This document shows positions 37,226 to 44,918 of a stretch of DNA of 58,771 bases, piece after piece; position 1 is the stretch's first letter; each line of letters opens with the position of its first letter. The notes beneath the pieces are model-generated. The model was not told the origin of the DNA, ran no database searches, and was given only the letters and a program-made list of their open reading frames with translations. Source of the DNA: Oscillospiraceae bacterium (GTDB lineage Bacteria > Bacillota > Clostridia > Oscillospirales > Oscillospiraceae). The translations under genes were made by a program, and so were the position numbers. The stretch lies in the NCBI GenBank assembly GCA_021771265.1, contig JAETPK010000003.1:1-58771 (forward strand), in the 5' to 3' direction.

Positions 37226-38188
37226 TCAGCCATCCTTTGCCAAGGACTGATGCATGGATTCTGTGAAACGGATGGAATCTGCCACAGACTGCGTCAAAAG
37301 GCCGACAAATTCTTCCGCTTGGGGGGAGAGCTTGCTGTTTTTGGGAACAATCCAGCCAATGCGGACACAGGTCTTGCCGGCCAGGGGGACTGTCACGACG
37401 CCTTGACTGGTGATCCCCTCCACCAAAAGGCCGCTGCCGGTGGTAAAGGCATCTGTCCGGGCCAAAACGTTCATCATGGTGGAGCGGTTGTTGACGCTGA
37501 TGCATTTGGCGGGCTTTTTCAGGGACAGGATCTGGTATTCCTCGGAAAAATCCGTGGCCACACCCTGGTCATGCTCAAAGGACACATAGGGATAGCCGGA
37601 TAGGTCCGCATCCTCCACATGCTCCAGCTTTGTCAGGGGATGACCGGACCGGACGTAAACGCAAGGAGCCACGGCGGCGATCTCGTGAAATTCCAGATCC
37701 CGGGAGTCCAGCAGGCGGCGGATGATCTTTTCCGTCAGCTCCGTCAGGAAAATAACGCCCACATCCGCCCGGTGGTCATACACGTCGTCGATGACGGCGT
37801 CCATGCCGGTTTCCTTGCTGGAAAAGCAGAAACGATTCACATCGGTCATCGCAAGCATCCGCAAAAAAGCGTCCTCCGTGAAGGGATAGCGCTGGGTGGA
37901 GACGGAAAAACGGACGGGGGAGGTGGTGTTGCGGGCTTCTCCGTAAAGGCTCTCGATCCGCTTTTTCTGCTCCAGCAGGGAGACCGCGTAACTGAGAAAT
38001 TCCTTTCCCTCCGGCGTGAACTCCACGCCCCGGTTGCTGCGGACAAAAAACTGGATACCCAGCTCTTCCTCCAGCTCCCGGACGGCGGTGGAAATGCCGG
38101 ATTGGGAGAGGAAGAGCTTGTGGGCCGCCTTGTTGATGGAGCCGCATTTTGAGATCTCCACAACGTACGCCAGCTGCTGAAATGTCAT
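37226..38188 (-). CDS. LysR-family transcriptional regulator
   Basis: This 320-residue protein starts MTFQQLAYVVEISKCGSINK with the LysR winged helix (KLFLSQSGISTAVRELEEEL at about residues 24-43), followed by a periplasmic-binding-like effector domain. AGGAGG lies 6 bases before the ATG at 38188; the 17-residue upstream extension is disregarded. It is divergent from methionine gamma-lyase and convergent with the NhaC-type gene. It probably controls one or both in response to an amino acid, but the effector is unknown. Confidence 0.9.
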   Translation of the reverse strand: MTFQQLAYVVEISKCGSINKAAHKLFLSQSGISTAVRELEEELGIQFFVRSNRGVEFTPEGKEFLSYAVSLLEQKKRIESLYGEARNTTSPVRFSVSTQRYPFTEDAFLRMLAMTDVNRFCFSSKETGMDAVIDDVYDHRADVGVIFLTELTEKIIRRLLDSRDLEFHEIAAVAPCVYVRSGHPLTKLEHVEDADLSGYPYVSFEHDQGVATDFSEEYQILSLKKPAKCISVNNRSTMMNVLARTDAFTTGSGLLVEGITSQGVVTVPLAGKTCVRIGWIVPKNSKLSPQAEEFVGLLTQSVADSIRFTESMHQSLAKDG

Positions 38189-38255
38189 TGCACACCTCCT
38201 GAAGCATTTTTTGGTCTTCCGCTTATTATAAAGCAGCATTATCGGAAAGTCAAAT

Positions 38256-38327
38256 ACGTTATTATAAAAAACGTTAACAGATTGCGGAAAACCAATACTA
38301 ACACCTCTTTTGGAATCGTGTTAGTAT
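38256..38327. promoter_or_regulatory. Inverted repeats in the lysR-megL divergent region
   Basis: Two inverted repeats stand out: ACGTT-N9-AACGT at 38256-38274 and ATACTAACAC-N13-GTGTTAGTAT at 38295-38327, the latter overlapping TATAGT, a possible -10 of megL. They are candidate LysR sites. The 11-base direct repeat TAATTATCCGC also occurs near 38390 and 38488. No gene is seen in the 358 bases between lysR and megL. Confidence 0.45.
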
Positions 38328-38546
38328 ATAGTCAGAAGTTGATAAAAACGCAAGGGAAAAAACCTGGTTTTATAGTCAACATATCCGTAATTATCCGCGA
38401 AGAATGCCGATTCTCTCTTTTTCTCCACTCTCTCGCTCTGTTAAAACAGAAAAGAAAGCAGATAACGAAAATTTGAATGCAAAAAATAATTATCCGCCAA
38501 TGAAGGACATCCCGGCGGACCGGAAAGAAAGGATGGTACATATTTT

Positions 38547-39743
38547 ATGAACACTGAAAAGATGCTGGGCTTTGCCACTCGCCAGATCCATGTCGGAAAG
38601 GTGAAAAATGCCGCCGGCTCCCTGTGCGACCCTATTTACCAGACTTCTACATTTGAATTTGAATCTGTGGAGCAGGGCGGCGCCCGTTTTGCCGGCCAGG
38701 AGGATGGCTATATCTACTCCCGTCTGGGCAACCCCACCGTGGCCACTGTGGAGGCGAAAGTCGCCTCTCTGGAGGGCGGCGAGGCCGCGCTGTGCACGGC
38801 TTCCGGCATGGGTGCCATTTCCTCCGCTTTGTGGAGCGCCGTGGTGGCCGGGGATGAGATCATCGCCGACGAGACCCTGTATGGCTGCACCTACGCTCTT
38901 TTGAACCACGGCATGGCCAAGTTCGGCGTGAAGGTCACCCTCACCGATCTGACCAACATCGAAAATCTGAAAAACGCCCTGAGCGACAAGACCAAGGTCG
39001 TTTATTTCGAAACTCCCTGCAACCCCACGCTGAAGATCCTGGACATCGAGCTGATCGCCAAGACCGCCCATGCCTACAACCCTGACATCCGCGTCATCGT
39101 GGACAACACCTTCTGCACGCCTTACGTGCAGCGTCCCCTGAGCCTGGGCGCCAACGTGGTGGTCCACAGTGCCACCAAGTACCTCAACGGCCACGGCGAT
39201 GTTATCGCGGGCGTGATCATCAGCGATGCTGCGTTTGTGACGCAGTGCCGGATGTTCGGCCTGAAGGATATGACCGGCGCTGTCATGAGTCCCTTTAACG
39301 CGTTCCTCATGGCCCGCGGCATGAAGACCCTGGACATCCGCATGGAGCGCCATTGTGCCAACGCCAAGAAGGTGGCGGAGTTCCTGGCTGCCCATCCCGC
39401 CGTTGACAAGGTCTATTATCCCGGCCTGGAGAGCTTTGAGGGCTACGAGACCGCCAAGAAGCAGATGCGTCTGCCCGGCGGCATGATCTCCATCGAGCTG
39501 AAGGCCGACCGCACCGCTACCGCCGCCGCTCTGAACAAGCTGGAGCTGTGCACCATCGCCGTCTCCCTGGGTGACGCCGAGACCCTGGTGGAGCATCCCG
39601 CCTCCATGACCCATTCCACCTATACTCCCGAGGAGCTGAAGACTGCCGGTATTTCCGAGGGTCTGGTCCGCATCAGCGTTGGCCTGGAGGACCCCGAGGA
39701 TATCATCGCTGACTTCAAGTCTGTTCTGGATACCCTGGTGTAA
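38547..39743 (+). CDS. megL: Methionine gamma-lyase
   Basis: This 398-residue PLP enzyme of the Cys/Met metabolism family splits methionine into methanethiol, 2-oxobutyrate and ammonia. YSRLGNPTVATVEAKVASLE, the PLP lysine in VVHSATKYLNGHGDVIAG, and the C-terminal SLGDAETLVEHPASMTHSTY are present. The DETLYGCTYAL stretch carries the Cys that separates methionine gamma-lyases from cystathionine gamma-synthases and -lyases (Cys116 in Pseudomonas). The gene is divergent from a LysR regulator and followed by a strong terminator. Confidence 0.88.
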   Translation: MNTEKMLGFATRQIHVGKVKNAAGSLCDPIYQTSTFEFESVEQGGARFAGQEDGYIYSRLGNPTVATVEAKVASLEGGEAALCTASGMGAISSALWSAVVAGDEIIADETLYGCTYALLNHGMAKFGVKVTLTDLTNIENLKNALSDKTKVVYFETPCNPTLKILDIELIAKTAHAYNPDIRVIVDNTFCTPYVQRPLSLGANVVVHSATKYLNGHGDVIAGVIISDAAFVTQCRMFGLKDMTGAVMSPFNAFLMARGMKTLDIRMERHCANAKKVAEFLAAHPAVDKVYYPGLESFEGYETAKKQMRLPGGMISIELKADRTATAAALNKLELCTIAVSLGDAETLVEHPASMTHSTYTPEELKTAGISEGLVRISVGLEDPEDIIADFKSVLDTLV

Positions 39744-39782
39744 GTTACCGGCCTCTCCCCCGGTAGTTCATACACACCCCCC

Positions 39783-39829
39783 AAAAGCCAGGAGACGCCT
39801 GCCGTATGGCAGGCGTCTCCTGGCTTTTT
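39783..39829. terminator. Bidirectional terminator between megL and the racemase-like gene
   Basis: A stem of about 21 bp (AAAAGCCAGGAGACGCCTGC) with a short loop has A and T runs at its ends, between converging genes. Confidence 0.92.
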
Positions 39830-39861
39830 CAGGAAGGGGGAGTTGAAGAGGTTGTGTGGGG

Positions 39862-40569
39862 TCATCCCTTGGCGTATTTGACAGCTGCCTCGGCGATGAT
39901 CTCGTTGGGATCGATCAAGGGGACCGGGAACGATGTGCTGCCGAGGATCAGGGGGATCTCCGTACAGCCCATGATCAGGGCTTCCGCGCCGTTATCAATC
40001 AGATACTGTGCCACGGACCGGGCTGCCTCAACGCATGCTTCCGTGCGGCCGTTGTATTTGAAGCCGAAATCGTGGTGGAAGATGGCATCCTGCATTTGCG
40101 CCTGCACATCATCGGGAACGCCCATGACCTCGATGCCGAATTTCGCACAGGATTTTTCATAGACATGGGCCTGCATAGCGGCGGTGGTGGCCATGACGCC
40201 TACCTTGCGGATGCCGGGCGCTTGCCGCACAGTTTCCCGCACGGCTTCGTCGATGATATGCAGGAAGGGGACACCCACGGCGGCGGCAACATCATCATAG
40301 AAATAATGGGCCGTATTCGCGCCGATGATAATGACATCCGCGCCGGCTTTTACAAGGTTTTCCGCTGTGGCGACCATGGCGGGCACAGGGCTTTCTCCGC
40401 CGTTTAAAATGGCGTCCTGCCGGCTGGGCATTTTTGGATTGCTGTCCAGAATGATGTGCAGATGATCTGTGTCTGTCTTTGCTTGGGTGGCGGCAGTGAT
40501 GCGCAAGAACAGGTCGGCGCCTGCTTCCGGCCCCATGCCGCCCATGATACCGATGACTTTTTCACTCAT
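39862..40569 (-). CDS. Aspartate/glutamate racemase-superfamily protein with a single catalytic Cys
   Basis: This 235-residue protein begins VIGIMGGMGPEAGADLFLRI, typical of aspartate racemases and arylmalonate decarboxylase relatives. The C-terminal catalytic motif MGCTEIPLIL is intact. In the N-terminal motif, where racemases have CNTAH, it reads GANTAHYFYDD, so the first Cys is Ala. Two-base racemisation would then need another residue; one-Cys members include E. coli YgeA (Thr in place of Cys) and arylmalonate decarboxylase (Gly). It follows a DAACS symporter by 18 bases, so its substrate is probably the imported acidic amino or dicarboxylic acid. Confidence 0.82.
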   Translation of the reverse strand: MSEKVIGIMGGMGPEAGADLFLRITAATQAKTDTDHLHIILDSNPKMPSRQDAILNGGESPVPAMVATAENLVKAGADVIIIGANTAHYFYDDVAAAVGVPFLHIIDEAVRETVRQAPGIRKVGVMATTAAMQAHVYEKSCAKFGIEVMGVPDDVQAQMQDAIFHHDFGFKYNGRTEACVEAARSVAQYLIDNGAEALIMGCTEIPLILGSTSFPVPLIDPNEIIAEAAVKYAKG

Positions 40570-40587
40570 ATCCGTAACCTCCTTTTG

Positions 40588-41817
40588 TCAGGAATTGGAG
40601 CTCTTGGCGGCTTTTTGCGCCCTGTGCTCTTCACTGGCGGACACAACGGCGGCGACCACCACGGAGCCAACGCAGTTCACGGTGGTGATGCCCATGTCCA
40701 TAATGCTGAAAATGCCGGCCAGCAGCGCCACGAATTCAATGGGCATGCCCATGGTCTGCAGGAAGATGGTGGTGGCAACAATGATACCGCCAGGGATGCC
40801 GGGGCTGCCGAGGGTCATCAGAACGCCGGTGAGGATCGCCACGATCATGGTGCTGATGCTCATATCCATTCCGATCACTTCCGCCACGAAGATGGCCACA
40901 ACGCCATACCACAGGCCGTTGCCATCCATATTCATATTGGCGCCCAGGGGAATGGTCAGGTCGGAGACCTCTTTGCGCAGGTGCAGGTTTTCCTCGCAGA
41001 TCCGCATGGACACCGGCATGGTTGCAGCGGAGGAACAGGTGGAAAAGCTGGTGGTCCATACGGGGGCGATATCCTTCCAGAACGTAAAGAAGTTCTTTTT
41101 GGTGCCTACAGTATAAAGAATGCCGTAGACCACCAGAACATGGACGATCAGACCCGCGTAAATCGTCAGGATAAATTTGCCCAGAGAGCCCAGAACATCC
41201 GTGCCGTAGGTGCCGATGGTGTTGGACATCAGGCAGAAGACGCCGATAGGCGTGAATTTCATGACCAGGCGGAGGAAGCTCATGATGTACCGGGAGATCA
41301 GACCGAAGCCGCCGATCAGCTTGGTTTGGTCCTCTTCTTTCATGAACATGATGCCGATGCCGGAGAGAATGGCAAAGGAGATGATATGCAGCATGGTGCC
41401 CTCCGCCATGGAGCCGATGATGTTGGTGCCGAAGAAGTTGAGAATGATGCTGGAGAGGGTGGGAGCAGTCTGCTCGGAGACCTCGCTGACCTCCGTCATC
41501 ACGAAGCCGTGACCGGGGTTGATGACCAGCGCGGTCAAAAGCCCCGCGGTGGCCGCAAAGATGGTGGTGCACAGGAAAATGACGATCAGCTTCACACCGA
41601 TGCGCCCCAGCTTCTTCACATCGCCCATGCCGGCGATGGCCAGGACCACATTGCAGAAGATCAGCGGAACGACACAGCAGCGCAGCAGCCGCAGAAAGAC
41701 GGTGCCGATAAAGCCGATGGCGGACGCCTTGGGACCAAGGACCATGCCCAGGATGGCGCCGAGGACCAGACCGATCAGGACCTTAGTCGTGAAGCCCAAT
41801 TTTTTTACTTTTGTCAT
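40588..41817 (-). CDS. Dicarboxylate/amino acid:cation symporter (DAACS)
   Basis: This 409-residue membrane protein of the GltP/DctA family has GTVFLRLLRCCVVPLIFCNV, the serine-rich hairpin SFSTCSSAATMPVSMR, the NMNMDGN-type signature LGANMNMDGNGLWYG, and SPGIPGG. The family couples uptake of glutamate, aspartate or C4-dicarboxylates to sodium or protons. The ATG at 41817 is six bases from GGAGG; an ATG at 41823 abuts it. It is the first gene of an operon with the racemase-like gene, and a GntR gene lies 170 bases upstream in the same direction. Confidence 0.92.
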   Translation of the reverse strand: MTKVKKLGFTTKVLIGLVLGAILGMVLGPKASAIGFIGTVFLRLLRCCVVPLIFCNVVLAIAGMGDVKKLGRIGVKLIVIFLCTTIFAATAGLLTALVINPGHGFVMTEVSEVSEQTAPTLSSIILNFFGTNIIGSMAEGTMLHIISFAILSGIGIMFMKEEDQTKLIGGFGLISRYIMSFLRLVMKFTPIGVFCLMSNTIGTYGTDVLGSLGKFILTIYAGLIVHVLVVYGILYTVGTKKNFFTFWKDIAPVWTTSFSTCSSAATMPVSMRICEENLHLRKEVSDLTIPLGANMNMDGNGLWYGVVAIFVAEVIGMDMSISTMIVAILTGVLMTLGSPGIPGGIIVATTIFLQTMGMPIEFVALLAGIFSIMDMGITTVNCVGSVVVAAVVSASEEHRAQKAAKSSNS

Positions 41818-41986
41818 GTTCATTCCTCCTAAATAATTTATTTTATAAACACAGGAAGCTCCTGCGGTATATTCAAACAAAAATGGATAAAAATTCAAAT
41901 AATTTTAAAAAAGTGTAAAACAAATAAACCAACCACAAAATTATGTGCTTGAAATGAATAAATATTTACTATTTACTTGAAATACG

Positions 41987-42814
41987 TCAGTCGGATGGGA
42001 GCAGGATCTTGCCGCTGGTGACGGCGAACTGATGGCTGGCCGCATCGTAATCCGCGGTGATGGAGACGAGATTTCCGTCGATCAGACGGCGGTTGAACAT
42101 GATGACCTCACCCTGATACTGGGTGGTGATATCGAAGCGCATGCCCACAATGTCTTTTTTCAGAATGATCAGCTGGACACGGTCATCCTCCAGCTCCAGC
42201 TGCTGCTTGTCTTCTGTATTCAAGAGGGTGGGCTTTACCTCAATATGAAAGGAATTGAGCTTGATGCCGTTGGCCTGTTCCAGATAATCATAGATCGAAA
42301 TGGTATTTAAATTTTGCTTGAGAAGGTCCTTTGCCCATTTGGGTGGGATGTAGTTTTCCTCAATGACAAAGGGGCGGTTTTTCATATAGCGAACGCGCCG
42401 GAGCTTACAAAAATTTGCCGCTCCCTCATCGAAATAGCCGGAAACATCTCGTTCCAATGGGCCTGTACCGGCGGAAAGAACGCGGGAGCGGACGGTCACG
42501 CCCATGCTCCGCATTTGCCGGGTCAGGCTGGGCTCTGCGAAAATATTGAAGCCCTCATTTTGATACGTGACAAAGGTTCCCTTTCCCCGTTTCCGTTCAA
42601 TCAAGCCCTCCCGTACGAGCTCGTCCATTGCCTGCTTCACGGTGGCCCGGCTCAGCTGCAAGGTCTCGCACAGCCGGAGCTCAGAGGGGAGTTCTTTGCC
42701 GTACTCCCACTTTCCGGACAGAATGTTGTCCCGGATCTGCTCACGCAGCTGGTAATAGAGGGGGACAGGGCTGTTGTGGTTGATCCTGATAATGGCTTCC
42801 TCCTTTCTTGACAT
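41987..42814 (-). CDS. GntR/HutC-family transcriptional regulator
   Basis: This 275-residue protein has a GntR winged helix (PVPLYYQLREQIRDNILSGK, then CETLQLSRATVKQAMDELVR) and a C-terminal UTRA ligand domain (from about residue 95: LTRQMRSMGVTVRSRVLS). It lies upstream of the symporter-racemase operon in the same orientation and probably controls it. The start is unclear: the ATG at 42814 lacks a Shine-Dalgarno, while a strong AAAGGAGG at 42806-42799 sits five bases before an ATT codon at 42793, which would give a protein beginning IIRINHNSPVPL. A perfect palindrome overlaps the transcription start. Confidence 0.88.
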   Translation of the reverse strand: MSRKEEAIIRINHNSPVPLYYQLREQIRDNILSGKWEYGKELPSELRLCETLQLSRATVKQAMDELVREGLIERKRGKGTFVTYQNEGFNIFAEPSLTRQMRSMGVTVRSRVLSAGTGPLERDVSGYFDEGAANFCKLRRVRYMKNRPFVIEENYIPPKWAKDLLKQNLNTISIYDYLEQANGIKLNSFHIEVKPTLLNTEDKQQLELEDDRVQLIILKKDIVGMRFDITTQYQGEVIMFNRRLIDGNLVSITADYDAASHQFAVTSGKILLPSD

Positions 42815-42819
42815 AATGT

Positions 42820-42839
42820 TCAAATGTCCGGTCATTTGA
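42820..42839. promoter_or_regulatory. Palindromic operator at the gntR transcription start
   Basis: The 20-bp sequence TCAAATG-N-CCGG-N-CATTTGA is symmetric at all but the two N positions and begins at the predicted +1 of the gntR transcript. It is a likely autoregulation site. Confidence 0.65.
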
Positions 42840-42846
42840 CAATTCC

Positions 42847-42875
42847 ATATTACATGATACGCAAGTGGATTTCAA
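42847..42875 (-). promoter_or_regulatory. Promoter of gntR
   Basis: On the minus strand TTGAAA (42875-42870) and TAATAT (42852-42847) are spaced by 17 bases. Confidence 0.7.
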
Positions 42876-42899
42876 TGGGCATTAATCTACAAAATTCCA

Positions 42900-43110
42900 G
42901 GTGGATTTTGTCAGTTTTGTTTCAAAACAAGGCGCAAATCAGACAGATTTGTGGGGGGACGTTTCATATCCATGCAAATGAAATGTCTGGCCGAAAGGAC
43001 GGCGGAGCGGCTTGGCCAGGGCGGTTTTGCTGTGCGGCTATAAAGCCATTTCGAAACGAAAGGGTGTGCTTCCATACATTCCTGCCGGGAATATCGTGGG
43101 TCCCAGGCTG
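42900..43110. other. Hairpin-rich non-coding interval
   Basis: No gene is seen between gntR and the AI-2E-family gene (about 380 bases). The interval holds consecutive inverted repeats: TTGTTTCAAAACAA near 42918, CAAATC-N3-CAGATTTG near 42937, GACGTTTCAT with ATGAAATGTC at about 42959-42987, and CTGGCC with GGCCAG at about 42988-43020. This could be a structured RNA or an inactive repeat element; no known family is recognised. Confidence 0.3.
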
Positions 43111-43144
43111 CTCCGCACAGCTTCGGCAGAAATAGAAATAGAAT

Positions 43145-43178
43145 GAGCCTCCGTATGGCCGCATGCATACGGAGGCTC
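43145..43178 (-). terminator. Hairpin after the AI-2E-family gene
   Basis: GAGCCTCCGTATG with its complement around a short loop forms a 13-bp stem 40 bases beyond the stop codon. The T tract on the minus strand is broken. Confidence 0.6.
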
Positions 43179-43217
43179 TCCTGTTTTATGGACACAGCGC
43201 GGTCAGCAGGCCGCTTT

Positions 43218-44378
43218 TCAGCGATGCGGGCTGTCCCGCCATTTTTCGGCAGGCACCTGCTTTTCCCGCAGCCGGCCCTTCACATAATCCCGGAACAGGG
43301 CATACAGCACGGAACAAAGGGGAATGAACAGCAGCATTCCCCCGATGCCCAGGAGCTTGCCGCCCAAAGTGACGGCCGCCAGCACCCAGATGGAGGGCAG
43401 ACCCACGGAGGAGCCCACCACATGGGGATAGATGAGGTTTCCCTCCACCTGCTGCAAGACCAGAAACAGCACCACGAACACCAGGGCCTTCCAGGGGGCC
43501 GCCACGGCGATGAGCAGCGCGCCCACGCCGCAGCCGATGAAGGCGCCCACAATGGGAATGAGGGCTGTCAGCGCGATGAGGACGCCCACCAGCAGGGCGT
43601 AGGGCAGGCGGAACAGCGTCATGGCCACCACGAACATGGTGCCCAGGATGACCGCCTCCGTGCACTGGCCGGAGAGAAAGCTGGAAAAGGTCCGGTTGGC
43701 CAGACGCAGCACCTCCAGCGTCCGGTCCGCCCGCCGCTCCGGCAGAAGACCGTAAAGCACCTGGCGGCCCTGCCGGGCCAACTTTTCCTTTTGCAGCAGG
43801 ATGTAGAGAGAAAAAATGAGGCCGATAATAAAGGTACTGACCCCACTGACGACGCCGCCGATGAAGCCGCCGCCGGAGCTGAGAAGACTGCCGCCCCAGG
43901 ACTGGGCCAGCTGGATGGCCTTTTGGGACAGGCTCCGCCAGTCGATGTCCAGCTGGTTCACCACGCCCTCAAACTGGGGCCAATATTGCTCCAGACTCAA
44001 AAGCTGCTCGTACAGCCGATCAAAGGCGGCGGGGATCTGGCCTGCAACGGACCGGGCTGCGTCCGCCACGCCGGGGCCGATGACACAGGAGGCCAGCACC
44101 AGCACGCCGATGAGTGCCAGCAGTGTCAGCACCAGTGCCAAAGCCCGGCGGAGCGCGGCCCCCCGTTTCGACTTTGGAAACAGGTGCCGCTCAATGGCCC
44201 GCATGGGCACATTCAGTATAAAAGCCATGGCGCCGCCCAGCAAAAAGGGGGACAGAATGCCGGTCAGCCAGACTACGGCCAGCGCCACCGTGTTCAGATG
44301 CTGGAGCGCCACATAAAACGCCGCGCCACCGCAAAGCACCAGCAGGGCACCCTTTAAATCTTGCTTGTTCCACTTCAT
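43218..44378 (-). CDS. AI-2E family transporter
   Basis: This 386-residue protein has seven to eight membrane helices with an internal amphipathic region (about 95-160). The C-terminal half carries the family signature: LIPIVGAFIGCGVGALLIAV, LFLVLQQVEGNLIYPHVVG and GLPSIWVLAAVTLGGKLLG. Members export autoinducer-2 or act as sodium/proton antiporters; the exact role here is not decided by sequence. It is followed (upstream on the map) by a hairpin and lies in a minus-strand run with the gamma-carbonic anhydrase and M29 peptidase genes. Confidence 0.9.
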   Translation of the reverse strand: MKWNKQDLKGALLVLCGGAAFYVALQHLNTVALAVVWLTGILSPFLLGGAMAFILNVPMRAIERHLFPKSKRGAALRRALALVLTLLALIGVLVLASCVIGPGVADAARSVAGQIPAAFDRLYEQLLSLEQYWPQFEGVVNQLDIDWRSLSQKAIQLAQSWGGSLLSSGGGFIGGVVSGVSTFIIGLIFSLYILLQKEKLARQGRQVLYGLLPERRADRTLEVLRLANRTFSSFLSGQCTEAVILGTMFVVAMTLFRLPYALLVGVLIALTALIPIVGAFIGCGVGALLIAVAAPWKALVFVVLFLVLQQVEGNLIYPHVVGSSVGLPSIWVLAAVTLGGKLLGIGGMLLFIPLCSVLYALFRDYVKGRLREKQVPAEKWRDSPHR

Positions 44379-44417
44379 AGGTCAGTTCCTTTCCGGGGCC
44401 GTTCCGGCAATGGGCGC

Positions 44418-44900
44418 TCAGCCCTTGCGATACTGCTCCGCCGCGTGGAGATAGCCCCGGGCGGAGACCCGGTTACTCTCGATCTCCGCTTCTGTGAGAG
44501 GGCGGACCACCTTGGCGGGGCTGCCCAGGAGCATAACGCCGTCAGGGGCGTCCATCTTTCCGGTCACCAAGGCGCCGGCGCCCACGATGCAGTCGCTGCC
44601 CACCCTGGCGCCGTTGAGAAGGATGGCACCCATGCCCACCAGGGTGTTGTCCCCCACGGTGCAGCCGTGGACAATGGCATTGTGACCGATGGTGCAGCCT
44701 CTGCCCACCACGGTCTCTTCATGGAGCACGGCGCCGTCCTGAATGTTGGTCTCGTTCCCCACGGTAATGGCGCCCTCGTCGCCCCGGAGGACGGCATTGT
44801 ACCAGATGTTCACATATTTGCCCAGGGTCACGTCTCCGCCGATGCGGGCGCCCTCGGCGATCATAACGGTCTCGTCAAATGCTTTTTTCGGATAGGCCAT
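44418..44900 (-). CDS. Gamma-carbonic anhydrase family protein
   Basis: This 160-residue protein is a left-handed beta helix made of hexapeptide repeats (IGGDVT, LGKYVN, VGNETN, IGHNAI, VGDNTL, VGMGAI and so on). The three zinc-binding His positions of the Cam/CaiE/YrdA group appear as VLHEE, IGHNAIVHGCT. Members hydrate CO2 or have lost activity. A C-terminal helix (TEAEIESNRVSARGYLHAAE) caps the trimer. The gene is 18 bases downstream of the M29 peptidase gene. Confidence 0.88.
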   Translation of the reverse strand: MAYPKKAFDETVMIAEGARIGGDVTLGKYVNIWYNAVLRGDEGAITVGNETNIQDGAVLHEETVVGRGCTIGHNAIVHGCTVGDNTLVGMGAILLNGARVGSDCIVGAGALVTGKMDAPDGVMLLGSPAKVVRPLTEAEIESNRVSARGYLHAAEQYRKG

Positions 44901-44918
44901 GGCTATGCGCTCCTTTGT

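Noticed and set aside
38547-39743. Cystathionine gamma-synthase (metB)
   Set aside because: The YGCT motif with Cys favours methionine gamma-lyase, and no methionine-synthesis genes are adjacent.
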